64,000 nucleotides of DNA from Casuarius casuarius. Lineage: Eukaryota > Chordata > Aves > Casuariiformes > Casuariidae. Both the position numbers and the translations under genes were made by a program. The stretch covers positions 1,388,708-1,452,707 of the forward strand of contig PTFA01000087.1 of assembly GCA_003342895.1 (NCBI GenBank), written 5' to 3'. Below the pieces are notes generated by a model. It did not search any database. It had not been told where the DNA came from and worked only from the letters and a program-made list of their open reading frames with translations. Shown piece after piece: positions 13,601 through 26,900 of the stretch (the stretch's first letter is position 1; every line of letters begins with the position of its first letter).

Positions 13601-16600
13601 TACTTTTTCTATTAGTTTCAGTGCTGCAGCCACTTTGAGATGCCTTTGATACGTCCCAGTGATTAGGGGGAATTGTGCACTTTCCTCATTTACCACCAGC
13701 AAAGTGTTACGTACCCTGGAGGAAAGCTACACCATGATGAAAATGCAGAAAAGAACAGCATTTATCCTACTGAAATACATCATTTAGGCCAAAGAAGCTG
13801 AACAACCACGTATGTTTTGAAATAACAATTGCAAGAATATCCATGTGGAAAATGAGAGCTGCAACACCCCCGTTGCGCCATGCTCCCCAGCGCTGTGAAG
13901 CTTCTCCAGGGCAGGGGCAGCTTTCAGATTCCCCAGCAATTTTGTATCTCTTTCTTTCTCTCTCTCTCAGGGGTAAAACAAAATAATTACCAAAATTGTT
14001 AAGAAAACCTTTGCTTCTTTACTATTTTGAGAGATTCCCTGCTTTGTGGTTTACATCCTCTGTTCTGGTGTCTTTACATGGTGTAGGCCAATATCGCAGA
14101 GTACATATTTATCTTTGTTGTCCCCGCAAGCTGAGCATCGATATTTTATCATGTCCATTTCAAATCAGAGGGCTCACTCGTTTCCTTTTAGGGAGACAGA
14201 GAGATTACCCAGGGCAAAGAATTGGCCAACAAAGTTCTGAACAGCAATGCTACTAAAAGGGGATTTTTGCTTTTTAAAGATGAAGTAAGAGAAGTATAAC
14301 TAGAGATGGAAGATGAAAGCATCTTTCATGCTTTAGTGATGAAAGGGAGATATTGCTTAAGAAGTTTTCTAGAGAGGAAGNAGGGTATTAGAAGAGATAA
14401 ATATTTCTTTACAAAAAAATACAACCCAGAACGTTGCTGTGCTTCAGTGTAGAGCTCAAAACCAGGCCTGTCATTTAGAAAATAATGGGAAGAAGTCCAC
14501 GCAGGCAGGGAGCACAGGAAACTCGTCCTTTGAGCAGTCATGTGTGCTTATGTTAGTGTTTGCATGCTGTTAGTACTACTTAAATGGAATTACTTAATGG
14601 AGGAAGGGACGAAGTTTTCCAAATTTCTTCTCTGACTTGGGCTTCTTGTGCACTTCTCTGCACAGATATCAAAGAATGGATTTCTCATCCTCTGGTGTGG
14701 TGGCCATTTAAGTCGCACTGGTATCAAGAGAATGAAGAGGATGAAACCCAAATTCTTTGAAATTTCCACCATTATGTACCCCAACTCCTGACTGAGGAAA
14801 TACATAAAACCTTCCTTTTTCTCATAGGTAATGCATTGTCCATCTAGATTCAGGGCAGGGACTTCATTCTATAGTTTGTCAGAAATTTTTACAGAAAGTC
14901 CTCACAGTTTAACATGTCAGTTTGCTTTTTATTCTTAGCCGAACGACTTAGCCCCATACAAGTGAAGACCCCATGTCTTTTTCTGTTTATGCTTTCCCAA
15001 AGGCTAACCTTAGCCCAGGGATGCCATGTTCTCTCTGTTTCTAATGCTTCAGCTCACCATCTGGAGGAGCCTAGCCCCTCTAGAGAGGAAGCTCTGTTGA
15101 CTGGCAACATCAACTTACTGTTTCTACACACAGTAGTCACTTGTGTCACCTCCGAAAGTCAAGTTGGCTATAGCATCTGAGCGCTTTGGCTCAGGGACTA
15201 TGTAAGTAATCAGCACCCTGATACCGACTGGAAAATTAAAGCATATTTCATATAATCTCTCTTGGTATCAGTCCAGTTGTAGAAACCTGTAATCCGCACC
15301 AGAATAAGCACAATCATCAGCTACTGTAGTCACCTCAGCAAGGAGACCAGTGGAAAAACAGGTCTGTTGCTCCACCTAAGACTGATGTAGTTCAGGCAGT
15401 GGAAGTGAAATCGCCACCATTGTTCTGTGGAGAAAAATTTGAGTTCCCTTCTCCTCCCAAAATACAGAATGTACAGTGAGGAAAAAAAAGAAAGAAAAAT
15501 AAATATCCTCCAAGTGATAAATTGTCAGCAGGTTCCTTGTAGTCGTTGTTTGACACACAATGTAATATTGACGGAAAATAATTCCCCCTTCCCACTCATT
15601 GTCAAAAGTCACCAGGCCATTCTTATGGTGTCTTCCATTGATCCAAAAAAGTCTGTGCACAAGAGATGGCCTTACAGAAGGATAATCCCAACACACAGTA
15701 CTTTGCCGCCAAACATTAAAAAGGCAGGAGGAAGGGCTGCGCAGCACATACAGGAGAGAATCCAGAAAGGAATTAAACTTCAATAATCTCTCGCTCTCCC
15801 TGCAGTCTGTCTCCAGCACTGTCTTGTCTTTATAGTGTTATTTTATCTTTATAGGGCATTTTTCATTTTGTGGAGATGAATGCCTAGAGACAAACACTGG
15901 TGAGTTCAGGACATAAGGCAGCAGGCATCATCATTTAACGGTTAGAAATGCTGCAGCATTACTCTATAGCTGGAGGTCAATGACTCACCACAGAGCCATG
16001 TGGCAGCATGTATCTCAAAGCTGCACCTACACCATGACACATCGCAGCTCTCTGTCACCTCTTATTGATGCAGCCAGCATCCAAGAATAAGGCAAAAGCT
16101 CTCATGGTATGTATGGACATTTAATATGATTCTGCCAAGTGCAGCATGAGGCACAACACACAAATGGATAGCTCTTCTTTGCCTAACACGATAGCTATTG
16201 AATGCATAGCCTCTCTGTTCTGAAGTATCAGGCTATGATTTAAGCTTCTGGTAGAACCCTGATAATTTTAGTACTGAGAGAAAAAGAAAGGTAAAAAGGA
16301 ATCAAAGAGTACTTCCAACTGGTTAGGAAGCTGGGGAGAGAGAAAAAGAGTCCTTGCAGGAAGGGAAGAACAGGACACTGTCAGAGAGGCTCTGAGCAGA
16401 ATTGTGCTACACACAGTAGCCCACGTACACAGGCATATTCTGCCCCAAAACATCTCAGATTAGATTGTGAACAAGAGGCTAAAAGGAAGAAATGATAAAA
16501 GGAAGGACAGCAGATTGAAATAAGATCAAATGGTCATGGAGTCTAGCTGCTGTGCAAAAGGGAACTCCGTTGTACTGAAAGTGATTTCAGTTTTTGTCTT

Positions 16601-19166
16601 CGCATAGCTTTTTAGAAAACATCTGTTCTCAATAATTATGGCTCAGTTTGGCCTGCTGATTTCCTGGAGATATTTCTGCAATAAAGCTGGTCATGCAGAA
16701 AGATTTGGAGGAGAGATTTGCGGCTTTATGGAGGAATTCCAAAAGGAAATCACAGTGCTGAGTGAAGTCCTGCCATTGTTGAAGGACACCAGGCACAAAT
16801 GACTGCAAAGAGACTCAAAGTAGAAGCAACATTTGGAACAAGTCTGTGGCATTTACAGCTATAAATCAGCCATGTGAAGCTGACTGCAGCGGTTTGATGG
16901 CAATACTTGCCTCAGTCATCCCTAAACTTCTTGGGCCACTGAATCGCTTCCAGCTTAATATTCTCAAGGACTGAGAAATTAATCGTCTTAATGCCAACAA
17001 CCCAGCACTCCCTTGTCCATGCTAGCAGATGAGACTGTTATTGAGGAAGTGTCCAGACCAGGGCATAAGCGTACGTATCAAGGATTGGGTGCTTTTTAAT
17101 TGCTCTTTTTATGTGAGACACAGTGGTTGTATAGTACTAGTGGGTGAGGAGAAAAAGGGGAGAGCTAATAGAAGAAGTTCTTTCCCTGGTAGAGCCATGC
17201 GTAGGTATATAAAAGAGCTAACAATTTAGTCTAATCAGATATCTTTGGTAAAAAAACAGCAGCAACACCCACCTCCCCCACTTCTCTACAGCCGTTAGCA
17301 TTCAACAAATTAACTGCTAAATAAATTCTGCTGAATGATGAAGGGACTTAATAAAACGTAGCATAGCTTCACTCCCAATCCTTTCAGCACTGTCTACTTT
17401 GGCACTAATATAACTTGGCATGCCTATAACTTGGGGATATTAAACATGGAATAGTGGTTGCTTCCTATATGAGAGCACACAAAAAGCAGCCAGGGGTCTT
17501 TGTGTCTTCTGTCCTTCAGGTGCTTAGGGCTGCATTTGAATTGCTGAGGACACCCCACTCGCTTCAGAAGGAACTAGGTCCAGCCTTTGTGGATGGCTAA
17601 TCAGAAAATGGCCCTGAATTTGCCCCCTCCCCCTTCCCAATTAAATTCTTTTGCTCAATTTACTTTATTTTCCATGTACAACAGAAATGAGACTGTGTGT
17701 AACTATTACTGCCTTTTTTAAGTCCTCTCTGCCTTCTTTCACATTATCTTAGTGGTTTCATTTTTTATGCCATGTAAGTAGTACTTAATGCAAGGTTTCC
17801 AGTTAAGGTTGAATTAATTCTAGACAGAAGAGTCAGTGCCAGGCTAAAGTAATGCAGACAGCCTGACCAATTCATTTAAAAAGCAAGTGATCAGAGCACG
17901 ATAGGTTTGTGAGAAAAAGCATTGGTACAGCAAAGGTGAGATACAGGTTGTACATTTGAGGTCAATCTTACTAGACAAATGGATCAGTAGATTCTCATTT
18001 TCACCTATTTAAGGCACAATCAGTTGCCTTATCTGACTTGTCGGCCTGGAACCGCTGGGGAAAGTCTTTCCATCTGGGTCTTATATTTTAAGGGACGTAC
18101 ATTTCTATTTCTACTCAAGACATAGTTTTAAAGTGCTATATGTGACTTTCAGAGAAGTAGGTTAAACAGTACGAAGATCCATGAGTCAAGCTAGTTTTCC
18201 TTTTTGTCATTGTTGTGATGTTTCATGTGTTGTTACTGATGAGGAAGAGCATGTAGGTAATCCGATCTCTGGATTCAGTCTGTTCATCCCTTGTCTACCC
18301 CAGATAGCACTGTTCCTTGTTTTCAGCAGTAAGGGCCCACACAAGATATGCATTAGGACCTAAATGCAAAGTAGTGACATTCTTTCTTCCCTTCCTCCCA
18401 GTTAGTTCCCTACTCTGTTAATAGCTGCACTTGCACAAGACAGGAATGTAGGCAGAAGCAGTCTAAGGTTTTTCAAGGTCATTCTTGAAGGATAAATGTT
18501 CTGCAGTAGAGTGAGGAGGGGAAGGAAGGCAATAGACACCTACGACTGTGGTACACTCAGTGGGATCCTTAGGCAGTTAGCAATGAGATGGAGACTCCTC
18601 CAAAGCATGATTCAGAGCACCTAAGTTAGCCTGCTGTTCTGAATTGCTCCTCCTTTTCCACCGAGCATCAAAACAACATGTGGAGAACATGCATTTGGCT
18701 TCAACGCCTTCAAGATACTGTATGAACTCCTGCTTCGCCATGGGCTTGCTTTAGAAAAAAATATCAAAGGGGCATTACTGTGTGCAAATATGGTGAAACC
18801 AATACAAATAAAGGCTTAGCTTCATACCTACAATAACTAGTTCCTAAGAACAATGGCCTCTACGGTCATGATCTTCATTTACTAACTCATGTGAGAGAGA
18901 GTAACTTTTCACTAGGGTTTTACCTGATGTTTTTTGCATACAGCTAAACACACAGCAAAAACATATCCCTTCCTTCCTCTCTCCCAAAATTGCTACACCT
19001 TAAAAAAAGGCTCATGGAATGGAAAAAAAGTAGGATTAATCCACTGACTTTCTTGAGTTGGGCTGGGACCATGCCCAGGCTACACAATAGTATTTGGTGT
19101 TACTGACTAGCAACATCTTTGCTCGTTGCCTCTCAGATTTGTGGAGGGCAGTGGAAGCAGGGGGAA

Positions 19167-19186
19167 TTTTTTTTTTTTTTTTTTTT
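19167..19186 (+). repeat. T20 homopolymer
   Basis: An uninterrupted run of 20 T. It could be the A tail of a minus-strand retrotransposed insert, but no recognisable insert body adjoins it. Confidence 0.8.
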
Positions 19187-19423
19187 AATAGAGAAAGGTC
19201 TTTGCAAACCTTCTGTTTAACTGGTAAAGTCTTTTCAACTGCAGCAGTTGTTCCTGTACTGCTGCTTGCAGCTAATCCCAGTTGGGGGGTTGAGAACTCA
19301 GAGATTTGATATGCTCCGTTATTTCCCTGCCTCTAGATCCCTTTGCACAGCCCCATACTGCAATGCCACTTAGCAAGTATTACAAATTCATTTTGGTAAA
19401 AGGATTTCCTATTTTGAATCCAG

Positions 19424-19440
19424 CACACACACACACACAA
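19424..19440 (+). repeat. (CA)8 microsatellite followed by C-rich tract
   Basis: Eight CA units, followed shortly by a short C run. An ordinary dinucleotide microsatellite that is likely length-polymorphic. Confidence 0.85.
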
Positions 19441-22080
19441 CCCTCCCCCCCCAAAAAAGTGTGTGAGGAAATAAAAGTAGCAGCAAATAGGCTGCAGAGA
19501 ACTGTTGGTCACACTTCTGGCACTAGCTTTCTAGAGGACCACACTCCACCAATAACACAGTAAGCAGGGGCCTATTTAACAAGAATACTTTCTAATCCAG
19601 AGAAAGCTTTTCCTTTAGGTCCTGCCTGGAACTCAGAGGGCATTTCCAGACAGGAGAGAGGAGGATGTTTCAGGGAAAAGTGGTTGGAAAAGCTCTTCCC
19701 AGAATCCACATCTGTTTGCAGCTCGTGTTCCTGCCTTGACAATTGTGGACAACAGTATATGCTTCTAATTAACAGCCAGTTTTGCTCTTACAAAGCCCTT
19801 CATGGTACTACCCAGCCCCTGCCAGATATCACATGCACTGAGACTACAACAGAAGAAAGCTATTTGCTTCTCTGACTTAAGGACCAGATGAAGAGTTTGA
19901 AGAGCTTTGCCCCAGTACTGCTGAGAACCAGAATGATTCATTAGTCGGATTCTTAGGGATAAACTGAGCCAAACACAAGCACACAAAATTTTAGAAGACT
20001 TTGAAGACAAATAAATTAGAATTCAGGTTCTACATATTGTTCCTCCCCCCATTCAACCATGAGACTTTGACTGCACCTGCCCCAAGACAGTCTTCACAAT
20101 TGCCAAGAGAAAATAAAACATTCTGCTGGCGATGCCCACACGCACCTCCTCTGTGATAATGCTTGTGGAAGTAAAGAGATGAGACTAAACCCCTGTGGGT
20201 TAGAAACCTTAGAAAAAAATCTCACCTGAGTTACTTGCTCAGCTCCAGATGAAAAACAAGCAGTACTGCCACTCTGCTCCTTTTTTTTGGTCTCTCGGAA
20301 AACTTCAGCTCACAGTGTGAACTTAGGTGCATATCTTTGAGTTCCCACCANGTTCCTACTCCAAGGCTTTTGGAGTGCCTTACTTCCACTCGATATTCTG
20401 GCCTTTCTGTATTTCTGATGTCTGGCTGCACAAAGGCTGTCAGACGAGTGCAGCTTCAGCCTCCTGACGTGCTTTCTCTCTGAGGTCAGGGATTAAACAC
20501 TACTGTCTTTGTTTGCTACAAGCTTTTTTCTCTAGTTCACAAAGTTAAAGAAACTCTACCATATCAATNGCGCTGTTAATTAGTCAAACATATGGCAATT
20601 GCTTGAAATTAGAGGTATTTCTGTGAGTGCTTTCAGGAGCAATCCTGTTGTAAATTCCCTTGGAAGTGTGAAGCAAAGTGGCTTATGTGGAACCACACGA
20701 TTCCACACAGCCTAATAGCAGGCCTCTGTATGACTAAATCAACTAACCATACAAATTTCAGTCTGAGTCAAGTATTGATCACATTTCTATCCAGTTAACC
20801 AGCTCACATGATACAGGGTTTTGCTGGCTGTGAGAGGACCCTCAACCCCTTTTCTAGCCTGCTGTTATTTAATCGGCTTGTAATTACTTTTAAAACAAAT
20901 TCGACCAGCAGAGTGAGTTTAAATGAGTGTAGCACTTTGCATCCCCTGGCTATGACGGTTTTGATCTGGCCCTGCAAAACTTGCAGGCTGATTTACTACA
21001 CTGTTGAACCACTGAGGGCTGAAGCCTATGGTAGAGCAAATCTGATAATTCCTGCTATTATTATTTAAGATACTTTTAGAACATCTATCTATTTCTCCAC
21101 CTTCCAGCTCATTCTCCTCACTTCCACCCCCATGCTCTTTTAGCATGGAATATATTCACGTCTCAGTTGCTTGAACCTATTTAATTTAAAATGGCAAGCT
21201 CTGAACTGACTGCAACAAAAGCATGTGTTCCCTTAGAGTATTGACTGTGGGAATAAGAATAGCCCACAAAAGAGGAACAAGAAAGACAGCTGGTCCTGGT
21301 GTTGCCTTTGGCTGATACGTTGTTGGAGGGGTTCTGAGATCAGCAGAGAGACAAGGAAGAGATAGATGTGGCAATATTTTAAACTATCATACAGCAGCAA
21401 CTCTAGTACTTTCTCGGGGTGGGGATCTCAACAGAAAACTTTCCAGTATGCGTGTGCACACATGAAAAATGCAATGACTATTTAAAGAACAAATGCATGC
21501 AAAACAAGAACAGTGTAGGATAATAGTTATCAAAAATAACAACAACATGGCAATATTTAATTGTTACTCATCGGGCAACAAGAAATCACCGTTACCTTGG
21601 AAAGGACCTTATAACTTTCTCATATGCAACTATTTTTGCTTAAAACCAGAGGCTACTCCATGCCCATCTCTATGATTTTGGTAGGAACTGGGGGAATCCC
21701 AACTGAGTGGGATTGTGGAGGCACATTAAACTCCCTTTTCCAGTGGATTCCTCCTGTTCCATCTGGCTGCAGTGCTGGGCTCAGGGGAAAAATGTGGGCT
21801 AGCAGGGCTAGATGGATATGAGAATGAGAAAAAGGTTGCAGAGGGTTATGAAGTTCTCATGAGGATGGACCAAACTATCCCCAAGACAAAAGCCAGCCTC
21901 ATTCGATGATCTTTGTCTTCAAAGTGCCTCCATCCAAGAACTGGATACATTTCCCAGACCAGGTTAAAACAGTCCTAAGGCACACAACGCAGACCAGGGA
22001 TTTTTTTCTTCAGAAGAGAGAAGCAGAAGTTTGGTTAAAACAAAGCCATCATTTCTGGAAGTGTGAAATGCATACCATTG

Positions 22081-22121
22081 CTTTTTTTTTTTTTTTCTTC
22101 CCTTCCTTCCTTTTCTTTTTT
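22081..22121 (+). repeat. 41-nt pure pyrimidine tract
   Basis: An uninterrupted run of C and T on the plus strand: T16 followed by CTTCC-type units. Such homopurine/homopyrimidine tracts can adopt triplex structures. On the minus strand it would read as a lysine/arginine-rich stretch, which explains part of the open frame there. Confidence 0.8.
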
Positions 22122-22233
22122 GGTGGAGACAGTGGGGAATTCCAGCCAAAGGGAATGTCCACCAGCCTCTTTGGCAGTCCTTCTTCCAGGGGTCATCCTC
22201 CCCGGGGGCTTTATCAGTAGCAGGTGGGAGGCA
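22122..22233 (+). repeat. Copy A of a diverged direct repeat
   Basis: This segment aligns with 23052-23159 in the same orientation. The shared core CCTCTTTGGCAGTCCTTCT is an exact 19-base match. It is flanked by matching GGGAATT, AAAGGGA, TCAT, CAGTAG and GGTGGGAGG/GTGGGAAGG phrases with small indels. Spacing between copies is about 930 bp. It may be a local duplication or two members of an uncharacterised dispersed family. Confidence 0.65.
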
Positions 22234-23051
22234 TATTGATGCAGGGCTCAAGATACTGCTTTTGAGAACAGCCTTTGAGGCACATCTCCCAGAGAAAAGC
22301 CTATCACCCAAAGAGACTCCCATATACATCCGAAAACGAAAGATCTCTTCCTTACAATCCCAAACCGATGGCATCAGAAGGAAACCATAAGTTCTCAAGT
22401 CCGGACCAATTCCTGCACCCCTGCTCCTGCTTCCTCTCTTAGCACGCAATGCCAAGTACAAGCACAAATACCTGCCTTCCTGCTGGGACAACCCTCCCAG
22501 TTGCGGCCCTTCTCTTGCCAGCACTGCCTTTGCAACTGCTTGGGCTGCCATCTGCGCTTAGCAAGGTTGTCCAGGATGCCTGCCAGGGAAGAGGCATGAC
22601 GTTTGGGGTTTTGAGAGCATCTGGGCAAGAGGAGATTTGGGGCCTCGATTGGACTGGCTTCTCCAGCCATTGCAAAGTCTGGTTTGGCCTAGGAGGGAAG
22701 CAGACAGGCACAGGCCAAGGAGAAGCCATGATCTGATTATGTGCTTGGCCAGGGCTGACCCCCCCCCTTTTTGTACCTTGTGTGTACCCAGTAGGAGACT
22801 CAGAATGAGCTGAGCCGGGCCCGACTCAGTGACCTTGGAGAGCAGTAAGTGCAAAGGATCTTGCATCAGCTCCAAGGCCACATCACAGAGGGCTCCTGGG
22901 CTGCACGGAGCCAACAACCCCACCTGGGCAGCAGACACAGAGTGACCTGGACAACATTTCCCCTTTCAAGGAAAAGCACTTTTCTGGCTGGAGGAGTTGG
23001 ACAGGGAGGAAGGGGTGGTGTTTGTTGTGGTGTTTGCTTTTTTTGTGATGA

Positions 23052-23159
23052 TGGTGGTGGGAATTGCAGACAAAGGGACCATTCACCAACCTCTTTGGCA
23101 GTCCTTCTCTCAGCGATGGTCATTGCCAGGGGCCTTAGCCAGTAGTGGGAAGGGGGAGG
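23052..23159 (+). repeat. Copy B of a diverged direct repeat
   Basis: Partner of 22122-22233, sharing the exact 19-base core and a string of shorter matches. Similarity fades on both sides, so the unit ends are not sharply defined. No target-site duplication or terminal repeat is visible. Confidence 0.65.
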
Positions 23160-23743
23160 CCCAGAGATCTCCTCCAAACAGAGAAGAAACCCTGCCCCGA
23201 GAGGTCCTTGGGCCATTCTCACTGACGGATGCAGGAGACCTGTCTCTTCCCCTGAAAGAGAGAGGCCTTTTGTGGGAAGAAGTACAGTGTCACCTCCTGA
23301 ATTGAGAAGGGTGTTGGACACTGGCGAACACTATCCCTCTGGTCTGGTAAAAGCCATTTTCAAAAAAGTCTTCACCCTCTGCTCTTGCTAGTTGTTGTCA
23401 GGTGGCACAAAGCAGAAAAGAGCCTGAAAAGCCCATCTGAAAAGCAGACATGCTGCTTTGGGTTTGGACCAGTTGTCTCAGCAATGACAGCAGCTGTGCA
23501 AGCAATACTCGACATTGGCTCTGTTGGCCAAGGTGTCTGTTCATTGCAGACGTGTCAAGTTGGCAGAAGCATCCACTGGCATTGTCTGATGCAGCTGCTT
23601 TGTGCTAGTTTGCTGTGACTTTCCAGCATAGCTAGAAAAAGGAAGGACTTCCAAAAGGGTGGAGGAGCAGGATTCTTCCTAGGAATTAGGCTCTCTCTGT
23701 TGATGGGAGCTCCTCGCAACTTCCTTACAAGTGTCCTCGGATC

Positions 23744-23775
23744 TTCACTTTCCAGGACCTTCACTTCCCAGGACC
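23744..23775 (+). repeat. Two-copy tandem duplication, 16-bp unit
   Basis: TTCACTTTCCAGGACC is followed directly by TTCACTTCCCAGGACC, with one mismatch. Confidence 0.8.
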
Positions 23776-23883
23776 TTATTTGTGTCCCCACAGCTCTCTG
23801 ATTCATGCCTGAGCCTGGAGGGCTGCGTGCTCAGTGGACTATGAAACAACCTGTTCAATCATGAATTTAGATAGGTTCTTTTT

Positions 23884-23955
23884 ATGGCCTTGGACAAGCC
23901 CTTGAACCTCTGGATTATTTTTGCTGGTTATTTAAGAGGAATAATAGAAACTCCC
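23884..23955 (+). mobile_element. MIR-type SINE remnant (core and 3' part)
   Basis: The order CCTTGGACAAGCCCTTGAACCTCT, then a degraded CAGTTT equivalent, then GGAATAATAG follows the MIR consensus downstream of its tRNA-like head: cttgggcaagtcacttaacctct, then aaaatggggataatag. The tRNA-derived part is not recognisable. This is an ancient fossil common to amniotes. Confidence 0.6.
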
Positions 23956-26900
23956 GAAGGACAAGATTAATATTACAGTGTGCCTAGACTGCAAGAATCC
24001 TGGTCCAGGCTACCTTTAGCTACTGGAAAATGGCAAGAGAGATCTAAATCTTGAGTCCTTGTCTTTACCTATCCTTCCTTCCCTTCATGCCTAAAGATTT
24101 AAAGAACCGAGTATGATATTCATCCTCATACTGTATAAAACATGTTGATCCGACAACACCAGCAAATTAAGGATAGTTTTGCTTTTTAAGCTAGGTATGT
24201 AAAACAAAGCAGCTGCTATACACATTAATATATTGCCGCACTAATAGCATATAAATGAAAGCACAAAACCCATTATCTCATGTGCTGAAATATATTAAAT
24301 TCAGTCATTCATCAGACAAATATTGTGGACTTTTCTTTGTATCATAGCCAGGAAAATCAGTATAGACTTTTTATTAATACTGAACTGTTAAACTTTCTTT
24401 CAAGCCTAATTGATAATAATCAGTTGAAGCCCACTGAATCATCCAATGAATCCCAGAGAGTGACTGAACAGTTATATCAAATGGTCTCAACAAATCACGG
24501 CTATGTGACAAGTTGTAAAGCTAAGTTCCTTCCTACCTACATTGAGTATATATTTTTAAGATACAGAGTCTTTTTGAATTCAACGTTTCATAAGGGCATC
24601 TTAAATTACAACTCAACAATGACTGCAAAGCATAACTTTCATGTTTGCACAATGTATCTGGTTTTTGGTGAAATAAATACACATTCCACCCTTATTTCTT
24701 AAAATAACAGCACTGGGATTTATTGTACAGGTTCTTGGATTCTCTGTACATACAAACATCCCATTGAATTTCATTGGAGTGAGTTTTTTTTAATTTAGTC
24801 AAGGCCTTGGGGCACAGTGATAGAGCAATGAATATGTCTTGCTAGACATGAGTTAAGTCCCTCTTTCTGAGCTCGTTTTGAAGTCTTCCTTGCCTTCAGA
24901 CCAGCTATCTGAGTCAAACAGCCAGATGTAGTGATAGTCACTGCCTTCTTGTGTGCTCTGGGAAGGGGTGTCTCTTAGCAGTGACAGCCCATTGCACCAT
25001 CTGAAACAAAGCAAAGCTTCTGCTGATGTTTCACTTGTTCGATGCCACCTCTTCTCCCACTCCCACAGCCATACTGATTCTGTACAAGCAACCTTACATC
25101 CTTCTCACCTCTCAGAAAAGCCACCAAGGTGACACATCACCATTAAGGTTTTGCTTAGCAGAGTCTTTGATGGTCATCTAGTTGTCAAAATGCTTTGCAG
25201 AGTAAATAAAGCAGGTTTCAGATGTAAGCAATCAAGTTAACAACCATGGGAGGAGCAATGCCACAAGGAAAAGAGGTAATACCCTAGGCTGAATCATGGG
25301 ATAAGAGAGGGGCGTGGATGAGGTGGGAAGATACAGGAAGGTCAGCTTAGATGACCAGAACCATGGAGAGTAAGGCTCTGGCACAGGCCTTTCAGCACGC
25401 CCTACACTCCCCCCCCACCNNNNNNNNNNNNNNNNNNNNNNNNNNNNNNNNNNNNNNNNNNNNNNNNNNNNNNNNNNNNNNNNNNNNNNNNNNNNNNNNN
25501 NNNNNNNNNNNNNNNNNNNNNNNNNNNNNNNNNNNNNNNNNNNNNNNNNNNNNNNNNNNNNNNNNNNNNNNNNNNNNNNNNNNNNNNNNNNNNNNNNNNN
25601 NAAAAAAAAAAAAAAAGCATAGTCTGCTGGAGGCTAACAACAACTGAAATAAAATCAAGGCAAGACAAAAATATCTGACTGGACAACCCACACGATGCCT
25701 AGACCAGAGACCACCAACATAAGCACAAGCCATGGCAGGTCAGATTTGGTGAAGTTCCTATGAAGACCCCAGAGGAGACTGATCAGTGGACCTGAACACT
25801 GATGGGAGAGAAGAGGCCACTGCCTTCACTGCGTGCCCAAAGCAGATGAGCTACGTGTGGGGACCCTGACCCAGACTAGTGAGAGGGTCTTCCCAGGCAG
25901 TGACTGCGGCCCACCCCCATCAGCATGGGCTTGTCCACTGGTCTCTGTGGATATGGATCATTATAGAGCTTTAGTAGCCCTGCGACTGTGCCCATGTCAC
26001 ATACTGCTGGCTCCTGAAGTGGGTTATAGGGAAGGTGTCGGCAACTCTGGATATGCCTGGGGTTAGCAAGGTGCCATGCAGGGGTGGAAGTGAGACAGCT
26101 TGTAAGAGCTGTTTGCTTCAGTCCATTAAAATAGCCTTCCCTTTCCCCATACTCCATGTCTCAGGAGATGGCCCTGCTACGATGGCTGTGCTGGGCAGCC
26201 TGGATGCCGTCTGCTGCCCCTCTGTTTCTTCCTAGCCTCAGAGTTTTTCAAAAGATTAATTAACTCCCCAAGTTTCTGAATCTTCTCATCTTAGCCATGA
26301 GATGAGAGCCCAGAAAAGCAGAATTCTTCCAAGACACCTTGCACAGCTCGCCAGCAGAGTGGCTATGTCACAGGAACCAGGGTCTGAGGAAATCAAAGGG
26401 CACTAAGTTTGTCATGTTTTAGCCCCACTCAACCCACAGCTGAAGAAGTAAGTTTGATCAGAGACTGATTTTCTTGTAGCAAACTCATCAGATTACTTTG
26501 GAAAGCGAGAGCACAAATGGCCTTTTATATAGACAGAGCTGGCTTCTCAGCTCTCAGATACTGTATTGCTTTCAGATGTACTTATGTGGAGCAATGGTGC
26601 AATCCAGTGGCCAGTTTGGATAGTAACACAGTAACATTGCACAAGCTCTGACCCACTGTTAAAACAGGAAGCACCTAGAAAGAGCTGCAGTACCACTGAG
26701 CCTGCAAAAAGAGTGATGTCTGAAGATAAGTGACATAAGGGATGTGCAGAGGACCCATGTTTCTTGGTAAGAAAGGCTCATGACTGAGTTGTTGGAACCA
26801 ATAATCAGGAGCAGCTATCCTTCGGGGGCATTAGGGCTAATCCCCACCAGAACTCTATAACTCCTGATAAAATCTGAGTGTTTCCCGCCAGTGCCAAGTG

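Larger units (their letters stand above)
721..13900. other. Gene-free stretch, nothing coding recognised
   Basis: No exon with plausible splice sites, no RNA gene and no intact mobile element was recognised on either strand. The open frames present are short and have no family-like composition. There are simple A runs at 8091-8105 and 8230-8248, a perfect hairpin at 3226-3252 and a two-copy 19-bp duplication at 7635-7670. Short phrases of the kind found in old amniote interspersed repeats occur near 2909-2960 and 8125-8165. The stretch lies downstream of PRR5 relative to that gene's transcription. Confidence 0.5.
13901..21900. other. Gene-free stretch, nothing coding recognised
   Basis: No gene, RNA gene or well-preserved transposon was recognised. 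The two overlapping open frames at about 15376-15819 (minus) and 15427-15786 (plus) lie opposite each other with no recognisable motif and look like chance. A phrase near 14845-14890 resembles the CAGGGCAGGGAC tail of an old amniote MIR-like repeat but is too short to call. Simple sequence includes a T20 run at 19167-19186 and a CA repeat at 19424-19440. Confidence 0.45.
21901..23800. other. GC-richer patch with several open frames, identity unknown
   Basis: Base composition is visibly more GC-rich than the flanks. Overlapping minus-strand frames of about 195, 151 and 126 codons lie at 21964-22551, 22866-23321 and 22558-22938. Their translations show no domain I recognise, they overlap in different frames, and one begins inside a low-complexity lysine run encoded by a pyrimidine tract. 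I read them as chance frames in a GC-rich segment, or possibly parts of an unrecognised old repeat or lncRNA. Two diverged copies of a segment of about 110 bp lie inside. Confidence 0.4.

Noticed and set aside
15376..15819. 147-codon minus and 119-codon plus frames opposite each other.
   Set aside because: Mutually overlapping on opposite strands with low-complexity runs. No homology recognised.
24325..24702. 125-codon plus-strand frame.
   Set aside because: AT-rich with no splice or promoter context and no recognised family. Treated as chance.
24800..24850. Possible tRNA-derived SINE head (GTGATAGAGCA and GAGTTAAGTCCC resembling A and B boxes).
   Set aside because: Box matches are poor and no recognisable SINE body or tail follows.
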